This document shows, in pieces, positions 41,147 to 52,453 of a stretch of 64,000 nt of DNA. Source of the DNA: Xylocopa sonorina (Eukaryota > Arthropoda > Insecta > Hymenoptera > Apidae); the NCBI RefSeq assembly GCF_050948175.1, contig NC_135207.1:3747501-3811500 (forward strand), given 5' to 3'. The position numbers were made by a program, and so were the translations under genes. The notes under the pieces were generated by a model. It was not told where the DNA came from, made no database searches, and was given only the letters and a program-made list of their open reading frames with translations. Position 1 is the stretch's first letter. Each line of letters starts with the position of its first letter.

Positions 41147-44100
41147 AGACTGCACGACGGATAATCCCTCGGCTACTGAGCGCGTGGATCCCAGCGATAT
41201 CGATCGACCCGTCGAAATATGCAAGACGATTACTAATTAAACGCTCGACGTTCACTCGTTTCGCTGGAACAACCTCGCGTATGCTGGAAACTCGCGTACC
41301 AAAAGCGGTTTGTCGTTCGGCACGCGAATGGTAACGCGATCTACTTATTCCTCAGCAGAGACGGAATCAACGTTCCCTTTTCTGAACTTCCTTTAATCGG
41401 AAACGAAGTCTCAATTGGCAATTAGCAGCGTATAATGTTCGACAGACGCTCGAACTTCAGAGCAGGAGGGGGGAGGACGTGGAAGTTATTACCATTCCGG
41501 GTAATCCTTCCAACGGGGAATTTTACGCGAGTGATTATTTGGGATTGCGATAAAGTGATTCATCGAAAAATGTATCCCTCGCGAACTTGAGAGCGTCTCG
41601 CGGGACTGGCGCACGAGCATAATCCATAATTCGATACAAAGGCAATCGAAGGGCGGAAATAGTATTACCAGAGAAGGAAGACAGAGTACGACTGATAGCG
41701 GATAATTGCTTCTTGACTGCTTTTCCACAGCGGCTCCCGTTTAAGGTCGTTGGGATAATACAAGGCTGACTGGCTCCCATCCCCCTTGGTCTTTAATTAG
41801 AACCCTCTACGATGCAGCTATAAATGCGGCGATTATGTACGTATCGCGGTGAGACTTACATCGACCGGAAGTGCCGCTCCACCTTGACCTTTCCCGCGTC
41901 CCTCGAGGGTATCGCCATCCTGAGGGGACTCCGTTTAATTCCAACAAAAGGATCAACCTCTGATACTGGCAATCAAGAGGCAACGCTTCTCATAACGCTT
42001 CCGCGAGCGTGTCTTCCACCTGTGCCCTCTCGTTTAACACTTTTAAATCGGTAATTGCGATTCCCTCTTACGCGAGCGCCATATCGATCATCAGACGCCA
42101 AAGGGTTCAACGAGAAGTAGGTCGTGTAATTAATTTTTATATCACTGAATAGCCAAGCTATTGACTCTTGGATGGGTGGCGATACTTGAATCGTTTAGCT
42201 GTTATTTAGCTACTCGAGGAACGACGCCTCTAACGATTTACGAGTAGAATTTACACGGGCTAAGTGGCCAGCCAACGAGTGATTATTTATTCGTTGCGCA
42301 CGCGATTAATTACCAGGCGTAGTCGGCGGAAAGTAGCTCCTCGACGAGCAAGTTCACGCATCTATTTAGAAAGCGCGTCGACGTGGATCCCCTCTCGACA
42401 AGGGTAGGGACGCGTTACCGGAGCAACACGCAACAGAGTTATGGCTCATTTAACCCTGCTGGGGAGCCGGATGAAGAGCCTCGAATGCAAAGGTACGGTT
42501 AAAATAAGGCACCCGGCGGAAGGTGTAACGCGTGCTTACTTCGCGCTTAGAAACCAGGATGCGCGCCTATTTTTCGTCGTTCCTGCTCGTCGTACTTTCT
42601 TCCCTCCCCCTGGAATTATTAATACCAGCTATAACCGTAACGCACGGGCTAACCAGGGATGGCGCGGTGGAATTTTTAAATTTCGCGTACACATTCTTTT
42701 TTCTGCGAACGCCATTCCCTGGTTAACAACATTCCCGCGAGTCGCACACGCTCGCAGCAGCGGTCCTGGACAATTTCTCCATCGCGCAGAATTTTCTAAT
42801 TATTGCGATTTCATCAGCGAGCCGCGACTGGTCGAGGGCAACGCACGTTTATCCGTTAAAAGGAAAAACGCGATGATAATCTACGCTGAACAGCTTAAGG
42901 GAGAGGCTTTATTTCAACGGGTAATAGGTGTGCGGTGGAATTTTGCATATTTCGCGTTTCTATGTAATATAAGGATAACGCGAGTGGCTGAGAAGGGGTG
43001 CAACGAGGGGTGGTTCAGAGCAGACAGAGGACTGTGACTGTGACTGGCGCTAAACGCGCGCACGTCGCTCTTAAATTACTTCGCCCTAAATACTTCATTG
43101 GCATTTTGGCCGCGGCTCAACTTAAGACAAAGACGCATTACAACGGTGCTTACCCGTATTCAGACCGTACAGGGATTTACCCGTATTTAGACTGTACCCA
43201 TCTTGTAATTAACGGCGTGTCATCGTAAATCTGCGCGATCAACTTGTTCCGCTTAATCTCTGTTCTGATATTCCAGATGTCCCGTGCAGCTCTCGAACTC
43301 TTCTATCCAACGCGATCGAGAATTTCCGGGGGAACATATTTTGTTTCTCGCGATAGAAGCAACGGATGAAACTAATTTCACGCGCTCGTGAAAATTCAAC
43401 GGTGTTCGCCGCTCTTTTTCGCCAACTGCCAGTAATGGAATGCGCGTCGGAAACGACGTTCCGTTTGCCTTCCACGAAATGTTTACCGCGTGTTCGTGCG
43501 CGTTCCCTTCGACCAGGAACTCTGTCGAGTAATTTCCATTCTTCCTGGCGGTTGCGTAACTTTTAAATTGGCGCCGCACGATCCTCAAGTTAATCAAAGG
43601 AACGACAGTTCCGTTATTCCTTTGGACACTGCTGTCTCGATGTATTTTTCGAGTACTTTGCTCTCTGCGACGACGCTGACCTGCGATACTCGAGATTCCT
43701 TTGGGGACCCAACGTGACAGCGTTCTCGATGGTTAATAACATTCGAAATGGAAGCGACTATCGAACGCAACCACTACAAATCGGGAACATTTTTCACGTT
43801 TCTATGAAATCGAGCATCCCTTGCTGAGAAATACATGTTTCTGTGAAGTGTCGCAGCTCGATTCCACGCATTACCCATTCTAATTGGACGAAAACCTACT
43901 CGCGTCCCCTTGAAACTCGTCGAGGACGCGCCATGATACTTTAATGTCGCAATTAGCAGGCAAATTGCTATGTACCACGGATCACGTCGACGATTGTTTA
44001 AGTTTCACGAGATGCACGCGACTTATTCCGCGGCGAGGTTCAACGAATTGTGACAATTTTACGTGCGGCCATTTTTCCGCGCTCATCATAGATGCAGCTC

Positions 44101-45972
44101 GTGTCCAGACGAGACACGCTCCCCGGCTGTTTCACCAGCTTCCTGCGTATTTGTATTTTTCGTTCCGCCGCGAACGCTGCAATGAAATCTGTCTGCTGGC
44201 GATAACTGAAAGAAATTGGTGCATCGCGCGAAATGGCCACGCTTAAAGCGTCCCCCTCGCTCGTATCTCTGCAGTTTAATCGCGACGATGAACGAATTTA
44301 GGTCGCGTTTGAAGGATATCGCGAGCGTTCGCGCGACATTCTGAAGGAGCAACGGAACAACGGGTCTTTTTCATCGCGGATGATAAATTAAAGGGGCGTT
44401 AAGAGGCGAGATGGTACACCAGCCTGTACGTTATTCTATTCCTGACGCGGCGTCGTCATAAAGTATCGATAGGCTGGTCGTGTCGCGCTCTGGTTATACG
44501 TGTGCAAAATATATAGCGACCTGGATCGATACGACGTTGAACTATGAGCCACGCAACTTAATAGTCGCTAATGCGCTTTGCGAGTGATCATGGCTCGAGC
44601 TGCGAAATGTGATCGATAACGGGGATATTGGACAGTCCGCGATTTATACGCGAGGTTTCCTTACGCGCCATTGTGCAAATGAAACCTTCGTCCGTCGCGA
44701 TTCGATTATGAAGAGCTATTTCAGCAAGCTATAGACATTTAAACGTACCCTCACGTTCCTACGATGCATTCGATTACTTTATGCGCACTCCCGTTATTTT
44801 CGACGAGATATCTCGTGATTTAGCAGCGGAAGTTTAATAGCACCGACTGTTCGATCAAGAAAAGTAATAATCGCAGCTTTGGCTAATTTTCTAGAATTAA
44901 TTATATCTGTTTCTTTGTGTAATGCAACTCGAGACTCTCGAGACTTTCTATGGTGTCATTTCGTTACCACGCGTCCTGCTACCACCGTCAGATCATCACG
45001 CGTTCATTATCTCGACGATGCTACCACATTCTGATTAGTTTCTGACCGTGTCCTGCGCGTTGACAGGTTTCCATTACGTCCTGACGACATCTTACACGAG
45101 AAGCCAGCACTACCAAGCGAGACGTTCCGTGTGCACGCGTCGACGTGCAGCGGATTCGTGAAAAATTGTTTTACCATCGACGTCTACCGCGAGGACCAGA
45201 GCCAGCCAGAGGACTACACGCTGATGCATTGCTTGATCCGTGTCATTGGTTAACAGCCGCGAGCATCGAATAATTCGAGCGAGCGACAAGAGACACGGCT
45301 CTGGTCCATACGCGCGACACAGAGCGGGCGGTAATACAAAGAGGAAATTGTCAGCGGTTCAAAATCCGCCGGTTCAAACAGAAAATCGGGGCGAGCGCGT
45401 CGCGCGAGGTCCGCTCCCGTATCCCAGGCACGGTTGTTCCGAATAAATAAATCACGAAACGCGAGTTGGCTCGTCCTGGACGATTGCAGGCAGCCGACAT
45501 AGCCGCGCTTTCAAGGATAAAAAGGACGACGGGGGATGGGGACACGGAATCTCAAAGAGGAAGAGGCAGAAGCGCCGCGCATGGAATGCAAAAGAGGAAA
45601 GATAAAGCTCATCGCTTGATTCGACCTTTGATTTCTACGAGCACCTCTTAGCGAATACCTTTTCTCGCTCGACAACAATTCCCGCGAGAGTCCCATTCTT
45701 CGATGGTGGAATGCCAGACGAAAACGACGATCACGTTCGCGTGGCTCTGCATTAGCATCGTCGAACGTCTCGTTAGTTACTGTAAACGGGCGCTCGAATA
45801 TCGCTGGCTCTGGTTCGCGTTTTTGTTAACCCGAGCGGAACGGCTCGATGAACGTTAATTTGCATCGAGATCATAGCGAGCTCGATGGTAAAACGGACGA
45901 GGGGTTAATTCCACTGGCGTGGTACCGCGGTTTCGCCCTCGATCTTCACAGTTTGTTCGTTCGTTTTTCCAG
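41147..45972. other. Spacer or receptor intron, no gene recognised
   Basis: No TM1-TM2 exon of the receptor could be seen here, nor any other coding exon. The 198-codon + strand frame at 42441-43037 has no recognisable domain. A degenerate short tandem motif, TTACCCGTATT(C/T)AGAC, occurs twice at about 43150-43190. The last bases before 45973 (TTTTTCCAG) are the acceptor of the first visible receptor exon. Confidence 0.55.
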
Positions 45973-46082
45973 GTAAACGGATCCTGGAGCCTGCCTGGTT
46001 TTGTCTGCGACTTTTACATCGCGATGGACGTCACGTGCAGCACCAGTTCCATCTTCAACCTCGTAGCAATCTCGATAGACAG
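45973..46082 (+). CDS. Dop2R: D2-like dopamine receptor, exon with TM3
   Basis: This is the first receptor exon in the window, 110 nt, entered in phase 0 after TTTTTCCAG and left after AG of the DRY arginine at donor GTGAGC. It encodes the end of extracellular loop 1 (VNGSWSLPG), the loop-disulfide Cys 3.25, and TM3 with Asp 3.32 in FYIAMDVTCSTSS, the amine-binding aspartate of aminergic receptors. It ends in LVAISID, the start of the DRY motif. The pattern closely follows insect D2-like receptors and vertebrate DRD2, which couple to Gi/o and lower cAMP. The family normally has an N-terminal extracellular domain, TM1 and TM2 before this point; those exons are not visible here. Splitting the DRY arginine codon supports the join to 47224. 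Confidence 0.96.
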
Positions 46083-47223
46083 GTGAGCGTGTTCCTTTTC
46101 GCAATGGGGGACGGGATAATTCGGCTGCGATTGTTTCGCCCTCGCGGAATTCGCGATTGGCCTTCCTCCACCGTTTCCGCAGGCTGCACGCCATCCGACC
46201 TACCCTCGTCGCGCACGAGCGTTCGGCTAATTCGCGAGATGTTGCGCGTTGCCCCAGAAAAAGGAACGAGATGACGGCAGAGGCGGTGGATAATGATCGT
46301 AATTCGGAAGCAAACCTGTTCGAAAGTAAAACGCTGCTTGGCTCCCGTTGCTTTCCCCTTTTTATTCCGTTGCACGGAAGGATTGCGTAACAGCGATTGG
46401 CACAAAAAATGCTGGGAAAATTCGTGGAAACGGGAGTAGCTGATTTAACCGGTTTACGTGACGCGAATAACAGGCCTGAGGGCAGAGAAAAACGGGTCTC
46501 TGGTCTGTGACACACCGAAACGAGTTCGAATTAAAAGGGATGATTCCTTTGAATGAAAGTTTCGTCGAAACCTTCGAACAGCTATCGTTAAATCGAGAAA
46601 GAAGCCAATTAATTCTGATCTCGTGATCCTTCTCAAGGTTGCAAACAATTTCCATGGAATTCAATCGTACGCTTGCGTTATTACGCGAACGACATCCTGC
46701 GAAAACAGGATGGAATCGCGTTCGTCCGCGGATGCCACGGCCCAGCGTCCAATACCAAGGATTCCCGCATCTGCATGTTAAAATATGCATGCCGCGATGC
46801 AGAAAAATGGCTGCACTCTATTAAGGATCTCCCCTTGGCGAGCGTACCCGGTAGCCGCGAGATTTGAATCCGTCCAACGCGTCGTCGCTCATCCAGAAAT
46901 CCTCAGCGGCGAACCGGTTTAATTTACCGATTTAATTAAATCAACCGTTGTCCCCGTTCGACTTTTCAATTAAACGGTGGCGTGGCGTCGTTTCTTATCG
47001 GTGGAGGACTGCTCAGAAACCTGTAGTCGCTCGCAGAGGTAAAGCTGGCCCTGTAACGATACATCAGGAGCTAAAAAGAAAGAAAGAAAGAGAGGAAGGC
47101 AGAGAAAAAAGAAACGAAACAAATTGAACACGGCTAGGATACCCAGGTTGATTTGCGGTAACGTAATGCCCCCGTGAACCAGGGGGTACACTGTACGATA
47201 CGTGAAACGAATTTGAATTGCAG
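46083..47223 (+). other. Dop2R: Receptor intron (TM3 to TM4)
   Basis: 1141-bp intron with donor GTGAGC and acceptor TTGAATTGCAG. It holds open frames on the - strand that are shadows. No repeats are noted. Confidence 0.9.
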
Positions 47224-47476
47224 ATACATCGCGGTGACCCGGCCGATAAAGTACGCCAAGCACAAGAACAATAGAAGAGTGTGGCTGACGATACTGTTGG
47301 TCTGGGCGATATCGGCCGCGATCGGCAGCCCAATTGTTCTGGGGCTGAATAACACCCCCGATCGAATACCGGACCAATGCCTCTTCTACAATTCGGACTT
47401 TATCATCTACTCAAGCCTATCCAGCTTCTACATACCCTGCATCATCATGGTGTTCCTCTACTACAACATATTCAAG
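47224..47476 (+). CDS. Dop2R: D2-like dopamine receptor, exon with TM4-TM5
   Basis: 253 nt. The first base completes the DRY arginine (AG|A), then 84 codons run to NIFK before donor GTAAAA. It encodes YIAVTRPIKYAKHKN (DRY tyrosine and intracellular loop 2), TM4 with Trp 4.50 in LLVWAISAAIGSP, the extracellular loop 2 Cys in IPDQCLFY that pairs with Cys 3.25, and TM5 with the serine cluster YSSLSSFYIPC. Ser 5.42, 5.43 and 5.46 contact the catechol hydroxyls in dopamine receptors, and Pro 5.50 follows. These residues separate D2-like catecholamine receptors from serotonin and muscarinic relatives. The exon begins 1.1 kb after the TM3 exon. Confidence 0.97.
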
Positions 47477-48792
47477 GTAAAAGGTTGACGAACGATCGTA
47501 CGGCTGTTTAAAAGAAAATTGATCGACAAGTGAGGGACGAGTCTATCAACCTCGACGGCTCGATTGATACGATTTATCGTGATCAATGCGAAATGATCAG
47601 AGAGGGAAAATTATTCTCGATTAAGAAAGAGGTAAAGTTCATTCGTTGGGTTCGTCGTTCGTAACTTATCGTGATCAACGTGAAAAGATTAAAGAGTAAA
47701 AATTAGTCTGGATTAAGAAAGAGGTAAAGTTCATTGATTGGGTTCTTCGTTTGTAACGCTGTCGTTGGATGAAGTAAAATTAAATTGCATAATATATAAT
47801 TCGAACGCCATATGGAACAAAGTATCCCAGGGATTGGTTAGCTTTTACGATCGTACGGCTGTTTAAAATAAAATTGATCGACAAGTGAGTAACGATGGCT
47901 CGATTGATACGATTTATCGTGACCAGTGCGAAAAGATCAGAGAGTGAAAATTATTCTCGATTAAGAAAGAGGTAAAGTTCATTGGTTGAGCTCTTCGTTT
48001 GTAACGCGGTCGTTGGATTAAGTAAAATTGGTTGAATTGTACAATTATATAATTTAAACGCCATATGGAGCAAAGTATCCCACGGATTGGTTAGCTTTTA
48101 CGATCGCGCGGCGGTTAATCATAAATACAACCCTCTCCAACATTTTACGCCGCTGTGTACGCAGACAGTTCTGTTTGCTCGGGTTCTGTTTTATCCGTCT
48201 CGATATTAATTCCCGATCGGCGTGAAATTATGTTTAATGGTCGAGTGAAATAAACCCCCGCGCGCGGAACGGATAGTAATTATTGCTCGGGCAAATGTAG
48301 CGTGGTAATTATCGGTTGCCAGCGTGCTGGAGTATCCCGAATGTGCCCAGTTCAAAGGAGAAACGCTGGCTGCGTGCGATAAAGAAGAGAATCGCTCGAT
48401 CGTTACGAGCTGTCGCCCGTACCTTTGACCATTCTCTGCGATGCTGCGCGATCGGTACCGTAAAAGCGCGAAGACGATTTCCTTTCGACGAACATCGCTG
48501 TAAACCGTGCTGACATCCTCCTTTTACATTCAGTCGTAACAGCTGATCGCGTCAAAGGTTGCATTTCTCGATAACGCATCGTCCAGCCGTCGACGGATAC
48601 GTCCTCGTCGTTCTCGATCCTCGAAAATACTTGCCTCGCGCGGTCTGGCGTGATAAATCCCGTCGCTTTTGATATGCGTACTCGATAATAGGCGTCATTA
48701 GTTATCCACTGCGCCATGGAATAGGAAGATTTATCCGTCCCGTTGGCTCGTTGATTTATCTGGGGACAACGATTTCAATTTACCATTTCCAG
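47477..48792 (+). other. Dop2R: Receptor intron with tandem duplication
   Basis: 1316-bp intron, donor GTAAAA and acceptor CATTTCCAG. Its first half is occupied by the repeat at 47492-48110. Nothing else is supported. Confidence 0.9.
47492..48110. repeat. Tandem duplication starting 16 bp inside an intron
   Basis: Unit starts ACGATCGTACGGCTGTTTAA at 47492 and again at 47847, with a third start (ACGATCGCGCGGCGG) at 48100. Copy 1 is about 355 bp and copy 2 about 253 bp. Copy 1 contains an extra internal duplication of the TCGATTAAGAAAGAGGTAAA segment. Both copies share CGCCATATGGA and GGATTGGTTAGCTTTTACGA. Confidence 0.9.
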
Positions 48793-48893
48793 GCGCTGCG
48801 GAACAGGGCGAAGAAGGCGAGGGCCAACCGGAAGCCCAACCTGGGCGACATTAAACCGGGCAGCATAATCGAGAACATCGCGCATACTCGAAG
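48793..48893 (+). CDS. Dop2R: D2-like dopamine receptor, exon of third intracellular loop (start)
   Basis: 101 nt, entered in phase 0 after CATTTCCAG and left after AG at donor GTAAGG. It encodes ALRNRAKKARANRKPN, then LGDIKPGSIIENIAHTR and the first two bases of an Arg. This is the basic membrane-proximal start of loop 3, where Gi/o contacts are made in this family, followed by the insect-typical IENIA(Q/H)TRR segment. The frame, the splice sites and the continuity with NIFK upstream and FAETAL downstream make the assignment firm even though the exon is short. Confidence 0.94.
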
Positions 48894-50088
48894 GTAAGGC
48901 CGTGCAACTTCGTGGCACGAAAGGTTTCTCGCGTTCCTTAAAAATTTACCAGGAATGTTCCAGGAGTACCACTTTGAATCCGACGCTGATTAAGGGAGGA
49001 AAAAGAGCATGAATCGTTTCGTTGTTTTTCTCGACTCGACTTGCGATGCGAGACTCGAGAGAAAAATAGAGAGAGAGAGAGCTTGAATAGATAATGTCGC
49101 TTCGTGTCGCTGTAATTCGAGTTTACACTCGAGAGAGGGAAAGGGACCGATAAGAATCTAAGCGGATACTTCGTTGATAATCGAGAGAATTACTGTCGCA
49201 TGCGCTCCGCTTGCATGCACCGTCGCATGTTATACGCTGCACGAGGATAAGCGCGCTGTTGCGATTCAATAATTCATACCCGTGCTCGCGACAAGATCCT
49301 CGTATAATGTCTGCCGCCTCGCTTTGCGCGATCGCGCAGTCCCGATCAAAGAAATCCTGCACGTAAATAAGAGATCGCTTCGTGACCAGGGGGTGGGCGC
49401 GATTACGCGGCGAAGAACGCGTTCGTATCGGAACAGCTGACGCTTTGCCACGACGCTTACGGAGAACGAAATATCCATCAGCTGCGTGCTCAGACATTCT
49501 CAATGAGATACCTCGACGTGGGGATCGGATTCCAGCCGATTCTCGCGGTTTCGCGCGCTCTGCGAAGATCAAAGAGCGCGCTGTTTAAACAGAATCTATG
49601 TATGCGCATCCTCGAAGGGGTAGCGCGAGGAGTTGGGTTCGCTTCGAACGTAGATCGCGTGCTCCTCGAGCGAGCCGTTCCCCGTCTCCTCTTCTCCATT
49701 CGTTCTATCAATTTTCCCGCGTGTAACTCTAGCATTTCAACGAGGCGATATCTCACGGAGATTGGCGAGGGAGAGCGTCTTCGATGGAAGAAAAGCAGCA
49801 CCGCGGGGAGGGCAGGAGCTAAGGCGAAGTTAAGCCAGGAGCATCCCCCGAATAATACGCCTTTCTCGCGCGCAGGCTTCATTTCCGTTGTCCCGGGGTC
49901 GCCGTACTCGCCTTGAATAGCCAACTACCTCGCTTCGATTTAATTGCCAGCTTTTGTGCTCGCCTGTTCCCAAGTGTCGCACGCGTTCGTCCATCGATGA
50001 CAGTGCTGTGTACGAAAAGGATCCGCGTCTTCCATCGTTCACGGACCGATAGATGATCCTGCTTGCTGGTGTAGACGATTTTAATATC

Positions 50089-50599
50089 CACTTTTATTAT
50101 TCCCTATCCGTGGAAAGGAGATGCTCGGACGTAGAGTTGAATACACCGTGTTCTGGATTCAATTTTAATATTCCTACCTTTCTATAGATTTAGACTTTTA
50201 GGTGCAGATAACGAGATTTGTTGATGTATTATGCGAAAGGTTTCTTGATTAACCAAGTCCCACTTTTATTATTCCCTCTTCCTGGAAAGAAAACGCTCAG
50301 ACATACAGCTGAATATTGTACCCTGGCTTTATTTTTTATATTTCTCTCTTTATAGATTTGTACTTTTTGCTGGAGATAATGAGATTTGTTCATATATTAT
50401 GCGAAAGGTTTCTTGATTAACAAAGTTGCATTTTTGTTATTCCTTCTTCGTAGAAAGAAAACGCTCAGACGTACAGCTGAATACCATACCCTGGCTTTAT
50501 TTTTAATATTTCTCTCTTTATGGATTTATACTTTTAGATATAGATAACGAAATTTGTTGATATATTGTGCTAATGGTTTTCTTAATGAACCAAGTCCCA
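50089..50599. repeat. Three-copy tandem array, ~170-bp period
   Basis: Copies begin near 50089, 50260 and 50428 with variants of CCACTTTTATTATTCC. They share ATGCGAAAGGTTTCTTGATT at the end of copies 1 and 2. The third copy has diverged most. AT-rich and non-coding. Confidence 0.88.
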
Positions 50600-50922
50600 C
50601 GAATCCCAATGCTGATGGCGTACTAGTTAGATAATAGTTATTTACAGGTCCCTCATAGATATCAACTTATACACTGTGTATTAGAGTTGTACGAGCATCG
50701 TCGATGAGTTAGAGTTAGGCGATTATTAGTAATGGTCACACTTTGACTGCACGACCGTGTCTTTTCCCTCGAGTCCTACTTGTTCAACGTGTAATCTCAG
50801 ATCCGTGTCGTTTCCTCGGAATCTCCATTTTCTCCGTGTCCTCTCGTATCCCCGCAGAGTTTGTATCTGCAAACCAGCATCAATGTGCAAACATCGCATT
50901 TGCTCGCGTATGCTGCCACTTG

Positions 50923-51397
50923 GCGCGCTCGCGTCGATTCTAACGTGCCCAGAAATTTGTCGCCACCAAAGAACCGTTCGCATTTTTTATTTTTGTAAAT
51001 TCCCTGAAGTTACACCGCCCTTTGCACTTCCGTGTCGCAACGGATTATCGTAAATAGAGGGTGGTTGCGTTGCGTTCACAGCGCACTCGCATCGATTCTA
51101 ACGTGCTCAAAAATTTGTCGCCACCAAAGCAACGATCACATTTTTTATTTTTGTAAATTCCACAAAATTACACCGCCCTTTGCACTTCCGTGTCGCAACG
51201 GATTATCGTAAATAGAGGGCAGTTCCGTTGCGTTCACAGCGCACTCGTATCGATTCTAACGTGCTCAAAAATTTGTCGCCACCAAAGCAACGATCACATT
51301 TTTTATTTTTGTAAATTCCACAAAATTACACCGCCCTTTGCACTTCCTTGTCTCAACGGATTATCGTAAATCGAGGGTTGTTGCGTTACGTTCACGG
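50923..51397. repeat. Three-copy tandem array, 158-bp period
   Basis: Copies start at 50923, 51081 and 51239 with GCGC(T/A)CTCG-like sequence and share TTTGTCGCCACCAAAG, TACACCGCCCTTTGCACTTC and GGATTATCGTAAAT. Copies 2 and 3 are the most alike. The exactly constant period suggests recent unequal exchange. It starts about 320 bp after the 170-bp array and is unrelated to it in sequence. Confidence 0.92.
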
Positions 51398-52276
51398 TAG
51401 ACAAGATAATAGATTCTCAGATATTAGCCCCGTTGCATCGAGAGCAGCCCCCAGAATATTCGAAGGCGTCGAAACTTCTCAATTTGTTTCGTCGTCGCTC
51501 GACGAAACTTGGCGAAACAGAATTATTAATTGTTTTCGCGTGGTTCCATCGAGCGGATCGGATGCCATTGCTGGCGAACTTCACCCTGGCGAACGTCGCC
51601 AAGACGGGGACAGGGTTATCGTTTAAATTGAACTGCGAATACGGGGGCTGTTTGCCTAACCAATCCGTAAGGTCGTTGGGCACCAGTAATCCGATTACCA
51701 GGGCACGCGTCCTGCTACGAATGTCCATATTATCCGGATGATACGAAAATCGAATCTCCCATACACGCGCACGTGCACGTTAACCACGCACAAAATTACT
51801 CGACGACGTTAACCGTGCGATACGCTTAACGACAGTGGCTCGAAGGTATCCGCGACGCGTCTCGAATCGCACGCGGTTAACGTCGTAGGGTGAACATTTC
51901 ACAAACGTCTCGCGATCCTATCGATCGATCGAAAGAACGAAAAGAGACAGAGTCGCGAAGCGTCTCTGATCTTTATTCACCGTCGAGAAACAATTTCTCT
52001 CGCCTACTTTTATCCCCACTTGAAACGCAGCTCGAGATACCCTCCGAGTCGCGAACATTCAACGAAGTAAAAGCCAGGGTTCTTTGTTCGCGGGGTGAAA
52101 GTTCGTAGCGAAGTCGCGAGGTGGTAGCCGCTCTTTGTGCATGATAGATTAACTTTTCACCCCTTTGTCGGATTAACGCGACGCGTCGTCGAGGAATAAC
52201 TAAAAGCATGCTAAGTGTAGAAGCTTTTTTTTAGAGGCTTTTGACTAAGATCACGTAGTGGGTATTCTGTGGCAAG

Positions 52277-52453
52277 GTTTGCGGAGACCGCGCTGGGCGC
52301 AGCGGCTCTCGTGGCACCAGGCATGGAGGAGCCGACGAACACCGCTTCCGGTAGCAACGAGGACGAGGACGAGACGCCCCTTGATCCCGTGGTGGTCATC
52401 TCGAACGACAAGAGCACCGAGTTCTTTTTAGCCACCGTCGTCGAGGAGGCAGC
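52277..52453 (+). CDS. Dop2R: D2-like dopamine receptor, frame-neutral exon of third intracellular loop
   Basis: 177 nt: one base completing an Arg (AG|G), 58 codons, then GC before donor GTAAGA. It encodes FAETALGAAALVAPGMEEPT, an acidic Ser/Glu/Asp stretch (NTASGSNEDEDE), and NDKSTEFFLATVVEEA, matching the loop 3 segment of insect D2-like receptors. Length divisible by three with identical entry and exit phase means skipping would keep the frame and change one residue at the junction to Ser. The acceptor lacks an adjacent pyrimidine tract. Drosophila D2R and vertebrate DRD2 are known to vary loop 3 length by splicing, so this exon is a good candidate for alternative use. Confidence 0.92.

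Larger units (their letters stand above)
48894..52276 (+). other. Dop2R: Receptor intron with two tandem arrays
   Basis: 3383-bp intron, donor GTAAGG. The acceptor TGTGGCAAG is weak, with the pyrimidine tract lying some 45 bases upstream (CTTTTTTTTAG at about 52224-52233). It contains a (GA)-rich tract at about 49066-49082, a threefold ~170-bp array and a threefold 158-bp array. Overlapping open frames at 49.1-50 kb look like composition effects. Confidence 0.85.

Noticed and set aside
42441..43037. 198-codon open frame on the + strand starting MAHLTLLGS
   Set aside because: No recognisable domain and no plausible exon boundaries.
45946..46515. 189-codon open frame on the - strand
   Set aside because: It is antisense to the TM3 exon of the receptor, whose identity is certain.
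50089..51397. CRISPR-like array
   Set aside because: Repeats are directly adjacent tandem units of 158-170 bp with no short repeats alternating with unique spacers, in a eukaryotic intron.
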